Of a stretch of 64,000 nucleotides of DNA, positions 28,648-37,663 are shown piece by piece. Below the pieces are notes generated by a model, which ran no database searches, was not told the origin of the DNA, and worked only from the letters and a program-made list of their open reading frames with translations. The DNA is from Chitinophagaceae bacterium (GTDB taxonomy: Bacteria > Bacteroidota > Bacteroidia > Chitinophagales > Chitinophagaceae). Each line of letters opens with the position of its first letter. The first letter of the stretch is position 1. The translations under genes were made by a program, and so were the position numbers. The stretch spans positions 62,001 to 126,000 of the forward strand of contig JAHBTR010000002.1 of assembly GCA_019638475.1 (NCBI GenBank), in the 5' to 3' direction.

Positions 28648-29451
28648 ACTTCCCTTAGTTTCAATAATAAATTTATCTGCATCTGCCAGAAAAGGAAATT
28701 TATTTCTTACTTCTTGCAGATGTTCTTTTTGTAAAGTAATGGTATAAATATCTTCTTCATCTGCTTTGTGATATACAATTTCGCCTAAAGGATTTACAAT
28801 CATACTATCGCCACTATAATATATTTTATTCCCATCTTCTCCTGTTCTATTTACACCAATTACATAACACTGATTTTCTATGGCTCTTGCTGTAAGTAAA
28901 GTTTTCCAAGCATAATTACGTTTTTGGGGCCAGTTTGCTACATATAATAACACATCATATTCTGGCTTATTATTTTTTTCAGTAAAATGTTGTCTTGCCC
29001 AAACAGGAAAACGTAAGTCATAACATATTTGTACATTAATTTTCCAACCATTTACACTAACGATTAATCTTTTATTGCCTGCTGTATAATATTTATCTTC
29101 TGCTGCATAAGCAAAGCAATGACGTTTATCGTAATAACCAAATTGTTCATTTGGTAGCATCCAAATTAAACGGTTATAATATTGATTATTTTCTTTTATC
29201 ATCAAGCTACCTGTAAGAATAATTCTTTTTTCTTTGGCTATTTTTTTCATCCATATTACACAATCGCCTTGCATAGTTTCAGCAAATTTTTCTGGCTGCA
29301 TGCTAAAACCAGTACTAAACATTTCTGGCAGAATAACTATGGCTGTTTTTTCTTTAATGCTGTTTATTTTTTGTTCAAGCATTTGCAAGTTGGCTAATTT
29401 ATTTTCCCAAAAAAGATTGGTTTGTATAATGCTACAAGTAAGTGTATTCAT
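28642..29451 (-). CDS. Nitrilase-superfamily omega-amidase (YafV-like)
   Basis: Predicted to hydrolyse omega-amides such as alpha-ketoglutaramate or alpha-ketosuccinamate, a metabolite-repair and methionine-salvage role known for YafV/NIT2 enzymes. The catalytic triad is visible: Glu in ILPEMFSTGFS, Lys in GYYDKRHCF and Cys in VQICYDLRFPVWAR. Length (269 aa) is as expected and no extra domain is present. It converges on and overlaps the preceding gene's stop (TTATAA contains both stops). Confidence 0.9.
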   Translation of the reverse strand: MNTLTCSIIQTNLFWENKLANLQMLEQKINSIKEKTAIVILPEMFSTGFSMQPEKFAETMQGDCVIWMKKIAKEKRIILTGSLMIKENNQYYNRLIWMLPNEQFGYYDKRHCFAYAAEDKYYTAGNKRLIVSVNGWKINVQICYDLRFPVWARQHFTEKNNKPEYDVLLYVANWPQKRNYAWKTLLTARAIENQCYVIGVNRTGEDGNKIYYSGDSMIVNPLGEIVYHKADEEDIYTITLQKEHLQEVRNKFPFLADADKFIIETKGSL

Positions 29452-29490
29452 AAATAATCAATAATGAGCTATAAAAGTAAGATTGTTTTC

Positions 29491-30444
29491 TTAAAACCTA
29501 TAAGCTACATGCCATCCAATGTATTGATGGTTTTGTATTTGTGTTATAGCTTCTTTTGTTTGATATACTAATTCTATTTTGCTTGTCCACCTATTTTTTG
29601 CAAAAGCAATACCCATTGTTTGTTGATACATCAATGGCATTACATCTGTTACAAATACAATAGGATTGGTTGGTTTTTTAAACATATTTCCTTGTACAGT
29701 TGTATTATATGCTTGATAAATAATTTGTGGATAGAAATAAAAAAATAATTCGTGGTTATATTTTTTTGTTGAATTATTTTTATCAATAGCAGCATTAAAT
29801 AATATACTATTGTGCATATTTTCTATTCTACCAAAACAAAAATAAGCACCTGCTTGTGCATTGATAAAAAGCGTACCAGCATTGGCAGAAATTATAGGAA
29901 CAATATCAAATTTATTTTCTTCTTTTTGTGTTGAATAAATACTTGCAGCATACTTTATACCAGCATTAATACCTATTTGATTGGGTATTTGTTTGTCCCA
30001 AAATGGTTGGCTAAAAACATTGATGAGATTATGATAACCAATTTGTAATTGACGTGCTAAAGACAAATCTCCAGTAACACCAACCTCTGCTGAAAGGCTT
30101 AGTAAAGAGCCTGAATGTGCAAATTTATCTTTTGTAAATCTTGCAAATAAATAACCACAATAAGGTCTATCAAAAGGTGCAAATCCATTGTATGTTGCTT
30201 TTCTATCGCCTACAGTATATATATTTTGACCTAAGGAATATCTATTAATTATTTTATGATTTTTTTTTATTGATGCTTTACTGTATTGAAGAAAAAAACC
30301 ATTGGTATAATAACTATCTCTATGCTGTAAAAGATACACATCATTTTCGTTGATAAAAGAAAATTCACTGCTATAACTTTTCTGCTTTTGAGCAATAGCA
30401 AAAAGTGTAATGAATAAATATAAAAGCGTAAAATAAGGCTTCAT
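29491..30444 (-). CDS. LpxR-family lipid A 3'-O-deacylase-like outer-membrane protein
   Basis: Predicted outer-membrane barrel that removes 3'-acyloxyacyl groups from lipid A. A signal peptide precedes FINENDVYLLQHRDSYYTNGFFLQYS, which carries the N-D...D..YTNG motif of the LpxR (DUF2219) family, and the sequence ends in an aromatic residue (HVAYRF), as expected for barrel insertion. Catalytic Asn, Asp, Thr and His candidates are present in the first 40 mature residues. Activity on this organism's lipid A is an inference. Confidence 0.82.
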   Translation of the reverse strand: MKPYFTLLYLFITLFAIAQKQKSYSSEFSFINENDVYLLQHRDSYYTNGFFLQYSKASIKKNHKIINRYSLGQNIYTVGDRKATYNGFAPFDRPYCGYLFARFTKDKFAHSGSLLSLSAEVGVTGDLSLARQLQIGYHNLINVFSQPFWDKQIPNQIGINAGIKYAASIYSTQKEENKFDIVPIISANAGTLFINAQAGAYFCFGRIENMHNSILFNAAIDKNNSTKKYNHELFFYFYPQIIYQAYNTTVQGNMFKKPTNPIVFVTDVMPLMYQQTMGIAFAKNRWTSKIELVYQTKEAITQIQNHQYIGWHVAYRF

Positions 30445-30468
30445 AATATTGATAGGGGAGCAATATAA

Positions 30469-30963
30469 TTAGTTAGTATTGGATTTTGTAGAAATATTTG
30501 AAATAGCTTGTTGAATAAGGGCATTTTCAAAACCTTTTTGTAATAAATAACGAGTAGTAGCAACTTTTTTTGCTATCATGGTTTTTCCTTTTAGGGTTTG
30601 CCATTTTGCATTAGCTAATTTGAGCAATGTTTTAAAATAATCTTCCTCATCTATTGCTGCTAAGGCTTTTTGTATGTTTTTAGAATGAATATTTTTTTGT
30701 TTCAGCTCAAATTGAATTTTTATTTTTCCCCACTTTCTTATCCTGAATTTACCACCTGCAAATAGTGTAGCAAATCTTTCTTCATTTAAAAAATTTGTTT
30801 CAATAAGGGTAGCTAAAATGGTTTCTACTTCTATTTTTTTTAAGCCAAAAGAGTACAATTTTTCTTTTACTTCTGTATGGCTTCTTTCTTGATAGCTGCA
30901 GAAGTATTGAATTTTTTGTAATGCCTGTTGAGGGGTAAGAAATTTTTTAAATGATGATTGCAT
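30469..30963 (-). CDS. recX: RecX, RecA regulator
   Basis: Small helical protein that binds and inhibits RecA filaments. The three-helix repeats are evident: ALQKIQYFCSYQERSHTEVKEKL, IEVETILATLIETNFLNEERFA and FRIRKWGKIKIQFELKQKNI. The ATG at 30963 gives 164 residues, usual for Bacteroidota RecX; a start at 31002 would add 13 hydrophobic residues with no family support. recA is not in the window. Confidence 0.88.
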   Translation of the reverse strand: MQSSFKKFLTPQQALQKIQYFCSYQERSHTEVKEKLYSFGLKKIEVETILATLIETNFLNEERFATLFAGGKFRIRKWGKIKIQFELKQKNIHSKNIQKALAAIDEEDYFKTLLKLANAKWQTLKGKTMIAKKVATTRYLLQKGFENALIQQAISNISTKSNTN

Positions 30964-31072
30964 ATTTATTGTAAAAATAAACATTGTTTTTATTCTTAGC
31001 AATGTTGAGCAGTATAAAAATACCCTTTAGATGGTATTGTTACTAATGGCTGAGTATTATAATTTTGCTTGT

Positions 31073-31327
31073 ATGAAAATAATGAAGAACGATATTTTAT
31101 TTTTCATTGCTATTATACTTGCATTGTGGTTTACAGTAACTGGTATTTTTTGGGTATATTGGTTTGCTGTAATATTTGCTTATCCTGCTGGTATAGCATC
31201 TTTCTTTATTTGGCAAACTATTAAAAAAGATAATAAAAAGCGTAATAAACTTATTCCTTTCATGCTTACTATTGGACTAATTGCTTCTTTGGCTTTTTTG
31301 GCATATATATTAATAGGTAATAATTGA
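31073..31327 (+). CDS. Small membrane protein, unknown function
   Basis: An 84-residue protein with three predicted membrane segments (residues ~6-25, 27-45 and 62-80) and a short lysine-rich loop (KKDNKKRNK). The ATG at 31073 is preferred; one at 31082 is nearly as likely, and the upstream start at 31031 only adds residues that do not fit a membrane protein. It is not recognised as a named family. It lies alone, divergent from recX and convergent with the cupin gene. Confidence 0.6.
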   Translation: MKIMKNDILFFIAIILALWFTVTGIFWVYWFAVIFAYPAGIASFFIWQTIKKDNKKRNKLIPFMLTIGLIASLAFLAYILIGNN

Positions 31328-31358
31328 TAGCTATATTGTAGTAACAAACAATATATAC

Positions 31359-31859
31359 TTATCTGCACAGCCTTTTAATAATACTTTCATGCTGTGGATA
31401 TTGTAGGGCTAAAGTAGTAGCATTGGCTAATTCAAAATCTGTAAAATCAAAACCTGGGGCTACTGTACAACCTACAAAACTAAAATCAGTTTCTGGTGCT
31501 GGTTCACTGGCAAACCAACAATTAGCAGGTACTACATATTGAAATACTTCTCCTTGTTCTACATTGCTTCCTAAACGAATAATTTGTAATGCACCTGTTG
31601 GTGTAATAATATATACTAACAAAGATTGCCCTGTATAAAAATGCCAACATTCATCACTTTTTATTTTATGAAATGCTGAAAAATTGCCTTGCTCTAATAA
31701 AAAATAAATAGCAGTAGAAAAATGTCTATCGCCTGAAAACCTTTCTGGCAAAGCATTTTTTTGTATAAATTCTGCTGAACGATAAGTTTCTTTATAAAAA
31801 CCACCTTCTGGGTGTGGTAATAACTGATATTTTTCTATAATTGTTTTAGCAGTTAGCAT
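31359..31859 (-). CDS. Cupin-domain protein (DUF985)
   Basis: A 166-residue cupin of the DUF985 type, recognised by LLPHPEGGFYKETYRS at the N-terminus, the central FSAFHKIKSDECWHFYTGQSL and the late TVAPGFDFTDFELA. Members fold as a double-stranded beta helix with an uncertain small-molecule ligand; no enzyme activity is assigned here. Monocistronic, with no functional hint from its neighbours. Confidence 0.88.
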   Translation of the reverse strand: MLTAKTIIEKYQLLPHPEGGFYKETYRSAEFIQKNALPERFSGDRHFSTAIYFLLEQGNFSAFHKIKSDECWHFYTGQSLLVYIITPTGALQIIRLGSNVEQGEVFQYVVPANCWFASEPAPETDFSFVGCTVAPGFDFTDFELANATTLALQYPQHESIIKRLCR

Positions 31860-31903
31860 TGGTTTGCTACATTAAATGTATATAGTGTAGAAAAAATAAT
31901 TTT

Positions 31904-32554
31904 TTACGATTCAATTATGCCATGTTTTACAGCATATAATATTAAACCTGCAGTAGTTTTAGCACCTGTTTTTACTTTTAATCTATCTCTTATTGCTTCT
32001 ACAGTTCTTGGGCTTATTTCTACAATGTCGGCAATTTCTTTGGTGCTTTTTTCTTCGCACATTAGTTTTAAAACTTGCAATTCTTTATCACTTAATTCTG
32101 CATCATCATCTTGCTTTGGGGCACTTTGGGTACGCAATCCAGAAAGCATAGCTCTGTTGGTAAACTCATTAAAGAAAAATTCATTTTCATAACAAGTTTT
32201 GATAGCTTGATAAATGGTTTCACTATCAGAATCTTTGGTAAGATAACTGTTTGCTCCTATACCCATTAATTTGGTAATTAATGTAACTTCATTATGCATG
32301 GTGAGCATAATAATTTTTACATTAGGCATCATTTTTTTTACTTCTGGTAAGGTAGCAATACCATCCATAATAGGCATTTGAATATCTAAAAGAATAACAT
32401 CTGGCTGTAAAAATTTCAGCATATTTAATAATTGCATTCCATTTTCGGCTTCTCCCAAAAATTCAATATCCTGTCTATGACCCAATGCTACTTTTACTCC
32501 TTGTCTGAATAAAGCATGGTCATCGGTAATAATTACTTTTATTTTTTCGCTCAT
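31904..32554 (-). CDS. NarL/FixJ-type response regulator
   Basis: Cytoplasmic two-component regulator: an N-terminal receiver with DD at residues 11-12, phospho-acceptor D57 in VILLDIQMP, and Lys near residue 107, then a C-terminal LuxR-type helix-turn-helix (ELSDKELQVLKLMCEEKSTKEIADIVEISPRTVEAIRDRL). No sensor kinase is encoded in the window, so it is an orphan. Its start is separated from the neighbouring RNA candidate's promoter by about 160 nt on the opposite strand, and no target can be deduced. Confidence 0.93.
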   Translation of the reverse strand: MSEKIKVIITDDHALFRQGVKVALGHRQDIEFLGEAENGMQLLNMLKFLQPDVILLDIQMPIMDGIATLPEVKKMMPNVKIIMLTMHNEVTLITKLMGIGANSYLTKDSDSETIYQAIKTCYENEFFFNEFTNRAMLSGLRTQSAPKQDDDAELSDKELQVLKLMCEEKSTKEIADIVEISPRTVEAIRDRLKVKTGAKTTAGLILYAVKHGIIES

Positions 32555-32715
32555 AATAGCACTAAAAATTAAGACACTTTTTAAAGTGTTGGTAAAGATA
32601 GTAGAAATTAAAGTTATTCTACTAAGAAAATATTAGGAAAAATACGAAGCTGCTTATCATGCTTTTACCATTTTATGGTAAAATACTGCATATCCAAAAT
32701 TGGGAAATTGTACTC

Positions 32716-32746
32716 TTGTTTCGGGAATAACCTGTGTATATTTTTG
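32716..32746 (+). promoter_or_regulatory. Bacteroidota-type promoter for a non-coding transcript
   Basis: TTG at 32716-32718, 20-nt spacer, TATTTTTG at 32739-32746: an exact fit to TTG-N(17-23)-TAnnTTTG. It points to the right into a stretch with no gene that ends in a strong terminator. Confidence 0.55.
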
Positions 32747-32752
32747 TGTTGT

Positions 32753-33071
32753 CAATTTGATACATGGTTTATGGAGTTTTAAAGTTGATATACTAAAAAT
32801 AGATGTAGTAAATCCGAACAAACAACAACATCCGAAACCTAAGAAAACAATAAGCCGTCCGTATTAAAAAGACTTAGAATATCCAAGAATCTATAGAAAG
32901 GCTAAACCCGTTTTTGAATATCCAATGAATGAAAAGCCAAGGTAATTGCAGCCTTAAATGCAAAAAACCAATATCCAAAGGCAAGAGCCTTTTAGTCCAA
33001 AATTCCTGAGAGCCTAACAGCCCAGGTAATTACACAAACTGGGTCTGATAAAAACAATCAGACCTTTTTTT
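32753..33071 (+). ncRNA. Candidate small RNA, about 320 nt, unassigned
   Basis: A 518-nt gap lies between the response-regulator and SRPBCC genes. Its plus strand has a consensus promoter and, about 320 nt later, a strong intrinsic terminator, with no reading frame longer than a few codons between. The string ATATCCAA recurs at 32879, 32918 and 32971, and AGCC-AGGTAATT-CA recurs near 32934 and 33019, so the RNA may be modular. Local stems include AAAGGC/GCCTTT and TTGCA/TGCAA. It lacks the CCA-end and tag frame of tmRNA and the P4 motif of RNase P RNA. A 6S-like RNA remains possible. Start site is approximate. Confidence 0.45.
33042..33071 (+). terminator. Intrinsic terminator of the candidate small RNA
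   Basis: Perfect 8-bp stem GGTCTGAT/ATCAGACC (33042-33049 with 33057-33064), 7-nt loop, then seven T residues on the plus strand. The minus strand has no T-run after the hairpin, so the terminator acts on plus-strand transcripts, although only minus-strand coding genes flank it. Confidence 0.85.
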
Positions 33072-33072
33072 A

Positions 33073-33564
33073 TTACCTATGCTCTACTAATTGTTTTAAT
33101 GCAGATAAATTTTTTTCTAATTGTGCACCAGTAACAGCCTCATTCATCATAGAACCAAAACGCTGCCAAGGATACCATTTTAAATATTCTGTAAACTGCC
33201 ATTGAACAACTATTTGTGCAGATGAAGCATGATGAATAATACGCATGATGCTATGTTGTACACTACCACTTTTACCAACCCAAGAAGAATGTATGGTATA
33301 ATTTGTTGTATCTGTAATAGTTACTTTAGTACCTAAAAAATTTCCTTCTGTAGCAGATTGAATAATGACACCTTCTTTGTCTAAACCTGTTATCCAATTT
33401 TTCCATTCATACATATTGCTCATTTTTTTAAAAACAACATCTTGATTTGCTGTAATATTAATAGCCCTTGAAACAACAACAGATGATGGCAATAACAATC
33501 CAATAACTGTTATAGCAATAGATAGAATAACACAACTTATAACTGCTAATTTTATGAAACGCAT
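33073..33564 (-). CDS. SRPBCC-family protein with N-terminal membrane anchor
   Basis: A 163-residue protein: one hydrophobic segment (residues ~5-27) followed by a START/polyketide-cyclase-like (SRPBCC) domain starting SRAINITANQDVVFKKMSNMYEWKNWITGLD, with the conserved W-x-x-W and a final amphipathic helix (EAVTGAQLEKNLSALKQLVE). Members bind hydrophobic ligands; none is known here. It is 21 nt downstream of an ABC-2 permease gene on the same strand and may share its transcript. Confidence 0.8.
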   Translation of the reverse strand: MRFIKLAVISCVILSIAITVIGLLLPSSVVVSRAINITANQDVVFKKMSNMYEWKNWITGLDKEGVIIQSATEGNFLGTKVTITDTTNYTIHSSWVGKSGSVQHSIMRIIHHASSAQIVVQWQFTEYLKWYPWQRFGSMMNEAVTGAQLEKNLSALKQLVEHR

Positions 33565-33585
33565 ATTTTAATTCTTTTTAAAAAA

Positions 33586-34680
33586 TTATTCCCACTTAAA
33601 TATTTTATAAATTATTACATAAACTACAATGCCCCAAAGCCCGATAATAGCAAGGTGATTCCAAACTTCTGTAATGCCTAATCCTTCAAAAGAAATTTTT
33701 CTCATGGCTTCATTAAAATGAGTTAATGGAAAAATTTTACATAATGTTTGCATCCATTCAGGAAAAACACTAATAGGAAAAAATGTGCCTGATAAAAGCA
33801 TTTGTGGCAATGCAAATAAATTGATAAGTAAAGGAATGGTAGCATCTGTTTTTACAATGCTTGAAAAAATTAAACCTATACCCATTAATAATAATAGCAT
33901 TAATATAGAAATAAAAATCATTTCTAAAAATGTTATCATGCCATGTGCTAAAGTAAAGCCTAACCAAAACTTGCCTACTACAATTAATACTACCACATTC
34001 AATAATTGAAAAGACAATCTACTGAAACCTATGCCAGACAAGATACTTAGCTTATTGACTGGTGAAGCAAAAAATCTTTTTAATACTAATTGTTCTCTTA
34101 AATTATAAAATGTAAAAGCTATACCAAATAGGGTAGAGAATAAAACAGAAAAGCCAATTTGCCCTGGCAAAATAAAATCTATTTGTCTGTATGGTCTTAT
34201 GGTATAAATATTTTGCTGTATGTGAACATTGCTTTTTATTTCAGGATTTACTTTTAAAGAAATATTTTCTAAATAAGGCATTAGTTGTGCTACTGCACCA
34301 GCAGTTGCATTGGTTGCTGTAACTTGTATAGTATATTGTTCTTTTTGTGTAGAATCTTTATTGGTTGTAATGTGTAATACAGCATCTAATTCACCTCTTT
34401 CTAAATCTAATTTTTGTAAGGAGTCATTGCTGTATGATATAATATTTATTTGTGCCATATTTTGTAGAATGGCAAATACTTTATTGGTTGTATCTGTACC
34501 TTGACTAAAAGAAACTCTTTGTTTACTAAAACCATTCATACCAAAAAATCCAAAAACCCATACAAATACCAATGGAAACACAAGGCTAAAAAATAAAGAG
34601 CCTGGATTTTTTATTATTGCCAACAAACTTGCTTTGGTAATAGCTACCAAAGCTCTGAACTGATTATATTTTGACTGCAT
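33586..34680 (-). CDS. ABC-2 type transporter permease without adjacent ATPase
   Basis: Membrane component of an exporter, 364 residues. One membrane segment near the N-terminus, an extracytoplasmic domain of ~150 residues, and five more C-terminal segments with the ABC-2 signature region ALPQMLLSGTFFPISVFPEWMQTLCKIFPLTHFNEAMRKI. A partner nucleotide-binding protein is not encoded next to it, unlike most such permeases. Substrate unknown; families with this layout export drugs, lipids or polysaccharides. Confidence 0.85.
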   Translation of the reverse strand: MQSKYNQFRALVAITKASLLAIIKNPGSLFFSLVFPLVFVWVFGFFGMNGFSKQRVSFSQGTDTTNKVFAILQNMAQINIISYSNDSLQKLDLERGELDAVLHITTNKDSTQKEQYTIQVTATNATAGAVAQLMPYLENISLKVNPEIKSNVHIQQNIYTIRPYRQIDFILPGQIGFSVLFSTLFGIAFTFYNLREQLVLKRFFASPVNKLSILSGIGFSRLSFQLLNVVVLIVVGKFWLGFTLAHGMITFLEMIFISILMLLLLMGIGLIFSSIVKTDATIPLLINLFALPQMLLSGTFFPISVFPEWMQTLCKIFPLTHFNEAMRKISFEGLGITEVWNHLAIIGLWGIVVYVIIYKIFKWE

Positions 34681-34740
34681 AATGTAAAATAGGCAAAACT
34701 ATTTTATAATAGTTAGAAAAAAATTTTTATTTTGTACCAA

Positions 34741-35241
34741 ATGAATATTTTAATGAATACCCCTTATACTGCATTTTTACTTACTGGTGGAAATATTGGT
34801 AACAGAATTGACAATTTAAACAAAGCAAAACAGCTTATTGAACAACAATGTGGCACAATAAAAACTGCTTCTTCTTTTTATGAAACAGCAGCATGGGGAG
34901 TTACTAATCAACCTAATTTTTATAATCAGGCATTGGCACTTGAAACCAATATACAACCAATAACATTAATGAAAACATTGTTGCATATTGAAACATTGAT
35001 GGGGCGAAAAAGAACAATAAAAATGGGACCAAGAGTAATAGATATAGATATTTTATTGATTGAAAATTTTATTTGTAATGAGCCCATTTTGCAGTTGCCA
35101 CATCCTGCACTAATTTTTAGAAAATTTGCATTAATACCATTTGCAGAAATTGCTCCTAATGTTATTCACCCTGTTGAAAAAAAGACAATTTTACAATTAT
35201 TACAAGCCTGTACAGATACTTTGAATGTGCAAAAGATTTAA
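34741..35241 (+). CDS. folK: 2-amino-4-hydroxy-6-hydroxymethyldihydropteridine pyrophosphokinase FolK
   Basis: Transfers pyrophosphate from ATP to 6-hydroxymethyl-dihydropterin in folate synthesis. The family pattern is clear: FLLTGGNIGNRIDNL, YETAAWGVTNQPNFYNQALALET, and the signature KMGPRVIDIDILLIEN followed by LPHPALIFRKFALIPFAEIAP. The ATG at 34741 is preferred over a TTG nine bases earlier. It is followed by a deoxynucleoside kinase gene, a pairing seen in other Bacteroidota. Confidence 0.95.
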   Translation: MNILMNTPYTAFLLTGGNIGNRIDNLNKAKQLIEQQCGTIKTASSFYETAAWGVTNQPNFYNQALALETNIQPITLMKTLLHIETLMGRKRTIKMGPRVIDIDILLIENFICNEPILQLPHPALIFRKFALIPFAEIAPNVIHPVEKKTILQLLQACTDTLNVQKI

Positions 35242-35280
35242 AAGTTATCATACCTCATCTGGCTATTTTTGAAGCCTTGT

Positions 35281-35913
35281 ATGAAACATAATTTTATAAC
35301 AGTAGAAGGAAATATTGGGGCAGGTAAAACCACACTTACACACTTACTTGCCAAGCATTTTAATGCAAGAATTATTTTAGAAGAATTTGCCGATAATCCA
35401 TTTCTGACAAAGTTTTATGATAACCCCAAACAATATGCTTTTCCTGTTGAATTATTTTTTATGGCAGAAAGATATAAGCAGCTAAAAGATATGGTGCATA
35501 CAAAAGATTTATTTCAAACAATTACTATTTCTGATTATTTGTTTACCAAATGTTTGCTCTTTGCTAAAGTAAATTTGCCAGAAGAAGAATTTAGATTGTA
35601 TCAAAAATTATTTGATATTATTCATCAGCAATTAGTTTTTCCAGATATACTTATCTATTTACATGCACCTGTTTATAAACTTCAAGAAAATATTAGAAAA
35701 AGAAATAGAGAATATGAGCAACAAATTCCAGATGAATATTTGTTTAACCTTCAAGAAACATATACAAGCTATATAAAACAACACAATATAAAAACCATTT
35801 TTATAGATGCTACCAATGCAGATTTTTTGGGCAATGAAAAGCATTTTGAAGTAATTTTAAATGCTTTGGATAAAGATATAGAACAAGGGCAGCATTATTT
35901 TACTTTACCTTAA
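35281..35913 (+). CDS. Deoxynucleoside kinase
   Basis: Phosphorylates deoxynucleosides for salvage; sequence resembles the dGK/dAK group. The P-loop is GNIGAGKTT near the N-terminus, then the Glu-rich substrate region ILEEFADNPFLTKFY and the LID-like segment RKRNREYEQQIPDEYL. The ATG at 35281 gives 210 residues; the TTG at 35269 only adds four. Substrate preference cannot be judged by eye. Its TAA lies within a TTAA that is also the stop of the converging LysE-type gene. Confidence 0.9.
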   Translation: MKHNFITVEGNIGAGKTTLTHLLAKHFNARIILEEFADNPFLTKFYDNPKQYAFPVELFFMAERYKQLKDMVHTKDLFQTITISDYLFTKCLLFAKVNLPEEEFRLYQKLFDIIHQQLVFPDILIYLHAPVYKLQENIRKRNREYEQQIPDEYLFNLQETYTSYIKQHNIKTIFIDATNADFLGNEKHFEVILNALDKDIEQGQHYFTLP

Positions 35914-36545
35914 ATCCAAGGCTTGTACAACATTCTGTATAGTTGTATTAATGCAGTAATAAAAAATACAATACCCATAACAATATTCAATGTTTTATTG
36001 CTTGTTTTCATTTTATTAATAGCCCAATAACCTCCATGTATATATATACCAATACCTGCCAAAGTGCCTAAACCTGCTCCTACACAGAAAAAATTAAATT
36101 GATTAAATGTTGGTGCTAAAACATTGTTTTGTATAAGTTGTGTACTCCATAAAAACCAAAAAGGAATTTGTACAGGATTTAAAGCACTAATAGTAATGCC
36201 CAATAAAAAACGATTGATTGAATTATTAATCAATAAACCTTTTTTTTCTGTTACTTGTTTTGTAGCAGCAATAAAAGCCAATATTCCTAATACCAAAAAA
36301 ACAATTACAGTAAGCCATCCTAATATTTGAAAAATTGTTTTGTGTTTGGTTACCCAACTCATGCCAGATAAGGCAAGGCGTAAATAAATTATTTCTACAA
36401 TAGCCACACCAATAGCAAATTGCCATGCTTTTTTAAATCCTTCTTGTACGCTTAATTGTGTTGCAGCCATATTCATATTGCTCAAAACAATTTGCCCCAA
36501 AAAGCTAATACCAAAAGCAATGAATAATAAAATAATAAGTGCCAT
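35910..36545 (-). CDS. LysE-family transporter
   Basis: Predicted amino-acid exporter of the LysE/RhtB superfamily: 211 residues with six hydrophobic segments and a helix-loop region resembling the family (SFLGQIVLSNMNMAATQLSVQEGFKKAWQFAIGVAIVE; later SALNPVQIPFWFLWS). Substrate is not known. The downstream ATP-grasp gene (36562-37608) is on the same strand and 16 nt upstream, so it may be co-transcribed. Confidence 0.82.
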   Translation of the reverse strand: MALIILLFIAFGISFLGQIVLSNMNMAATQLSVQEGFKKAWQFAIGVAIVEIIYLRLALSGMSWVTKHKTIFQILGWLTVIVFLVLGILAFIAATKQVTEKKGLLINNSINRFLLGITISALNPVQIPFWFLWSTQLIQNNVLAPTFNQFNFFCVGAGLGTLAGIGIYIHGGYWAINKMKTSNKTLNIVMGIVFFITALIQLYRMLYKPWI

Positions 36546-36561
36546 GTAGTTTTTTAAATAT

Positions 36562-37608
36562 TTAGCAATCTACATCATATTTTTCTAAAATACTATATGC
36601 TGCAAAAGCATCTTTTAAAAATTTTCTTCCTTGTTTAAAAGAAGTATAAGGAATACCTTTTTTATAATTTATCCTACCAATTTCAAACAGATATTTCCAA
36701 TGTGTAGCAATAGTTTTTAAGGCATTAAAATAGCTCATATTGCAATCGTAAATATGATTTGGCTCTGCACCTGTGCCATTAAATTCAAGTATTTGAATAT
36801 TTTTTCCTTGCCTTAAATCTTGTAGAGAAGTGGTTTTAATATCAAATCTTCCATAATAAAAATGTTTGGTATAGTTGCTTATATCATCAAATACTTTAGT
36901 AAGCTGCTCATCAATTTCATTATGCAAATTTTTGAATGTTGCACCTCTGTTATGATTTCCTGCAATACTTAAAAAATATGGTTCATCTTTGGCAATTATT
37001 TTTTGCCAATTTTCTATATGCTTTGTGCTAAGTTCTTCTAATCTGTTTTTTGCTTTAGGATGTGCTTGTATAAGTTGTAATAAAGTGTTTTTGCCATTTC
37101 CTTTTACTTGCAAATATTCTTTGGCTGTTATGCCTGTAATTTTTCCTTTTGTTGTATCTGGATAACGAACATAAAAAACACTCATTTCTAAAGGTAGTTC
37201 TATCATAGTTTGAATAAGATATACAAAAGGAACGGTGTTGTGGTATTTTTTTAATTCTTCTGCATTATCTATTTTTCTAAAACACAAACCTTTTGTTCCA
37301 ATATCTGGTTTTACAGCTACAGGAAATTGAAGGTTTACTTGCTGCATTTGTTGTAGTATATTGTCAAAATTTTCTTTTGGCTGAATATAAATAGTAGTAG
37401 GATAGGCTTCTTTAGGTAGTTGCTCAAACATTTCTTTTTTAGTTTCTCCCTCAAGACCTGAAAATTGTAGGGTAGGGTTTACATTAGAGAAAAACCAAAA
37501 ATGCCTTGCTCTTATACAATAGTATAACCAAACCAATATTAATGGGGTGTAAATAACATAAAAATTCCATTGCTCCCAGTAGTATATTTTTTGTAAAAAC
37601 TTTTTCAA
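36562..37608 (-). CDS. ATP-grasp protein, D-Ala--D-Ala ligase-like, unknown substrate
   Basis: A 348-residue protein with a hydrophobic segment at residues ~16-32 and an ATP-grasp-like C-terminal region (FPVAVKPDIGTKGLCFRKI, RFDIKTTSLQDLR, ILEFNGTGAEP), where the last two fit magnesium/ATP-binding strands. Bacteroidota homologues are often labelled D-alanine--D-alanine ligase, but the N-terminal D-Ala-binding part is not evident and the true substrate is unknown. Translation appears to start at TTG (37608), since no ATG occurs for many codons. It precedes the LysE-type gene by 16 nt. Confidence 0.7.
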   Translation of the reverse strand: MKKFLQKIYYWEQWNFYVIYTPLILVWLYYCIRARHFWFFSNVNPTLQFSGLEGETKKEMFEQLPKEAYPTTIYIQPKENFDNILQQMQQVNLQFPVAVKPDIGTKGLCFRKIDNAEELKKYHNTVPFVYLIQTMIELPLEMSVFYVRYPDTTKGKITGITAKEYLQVKGNGKNTLLQLIQAHPKAKNRLEELSTKHIENWQKIIAKDEPYFLSIAGNHNRGATFKNLHNEIDEQLTKVFDDISNYTKHFYYGRFDIKTTSLQDLRQGKNIQILEFNGTGAEPNHIYDCNMSYFNALKTIATHWKYLFEIGRINYKKGIPYTSFKQGRKFLKDAFAAYSILEKYDVDC

Positions 37609-37663
37609 TAGTCAATTTTAGATAGCAACAAAAGTAATCAGATGAAGTTATATGTTTGAATAA

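Noticed and set aside
32753..33071. tmRNA, RNase P RNA or SRP RNA
   Set aside because: None of the landmark motifs (TTCGA-arm with CCA end and tag frame, P4 core, or GGAAG..AGCAG loop) could be found on either strand.
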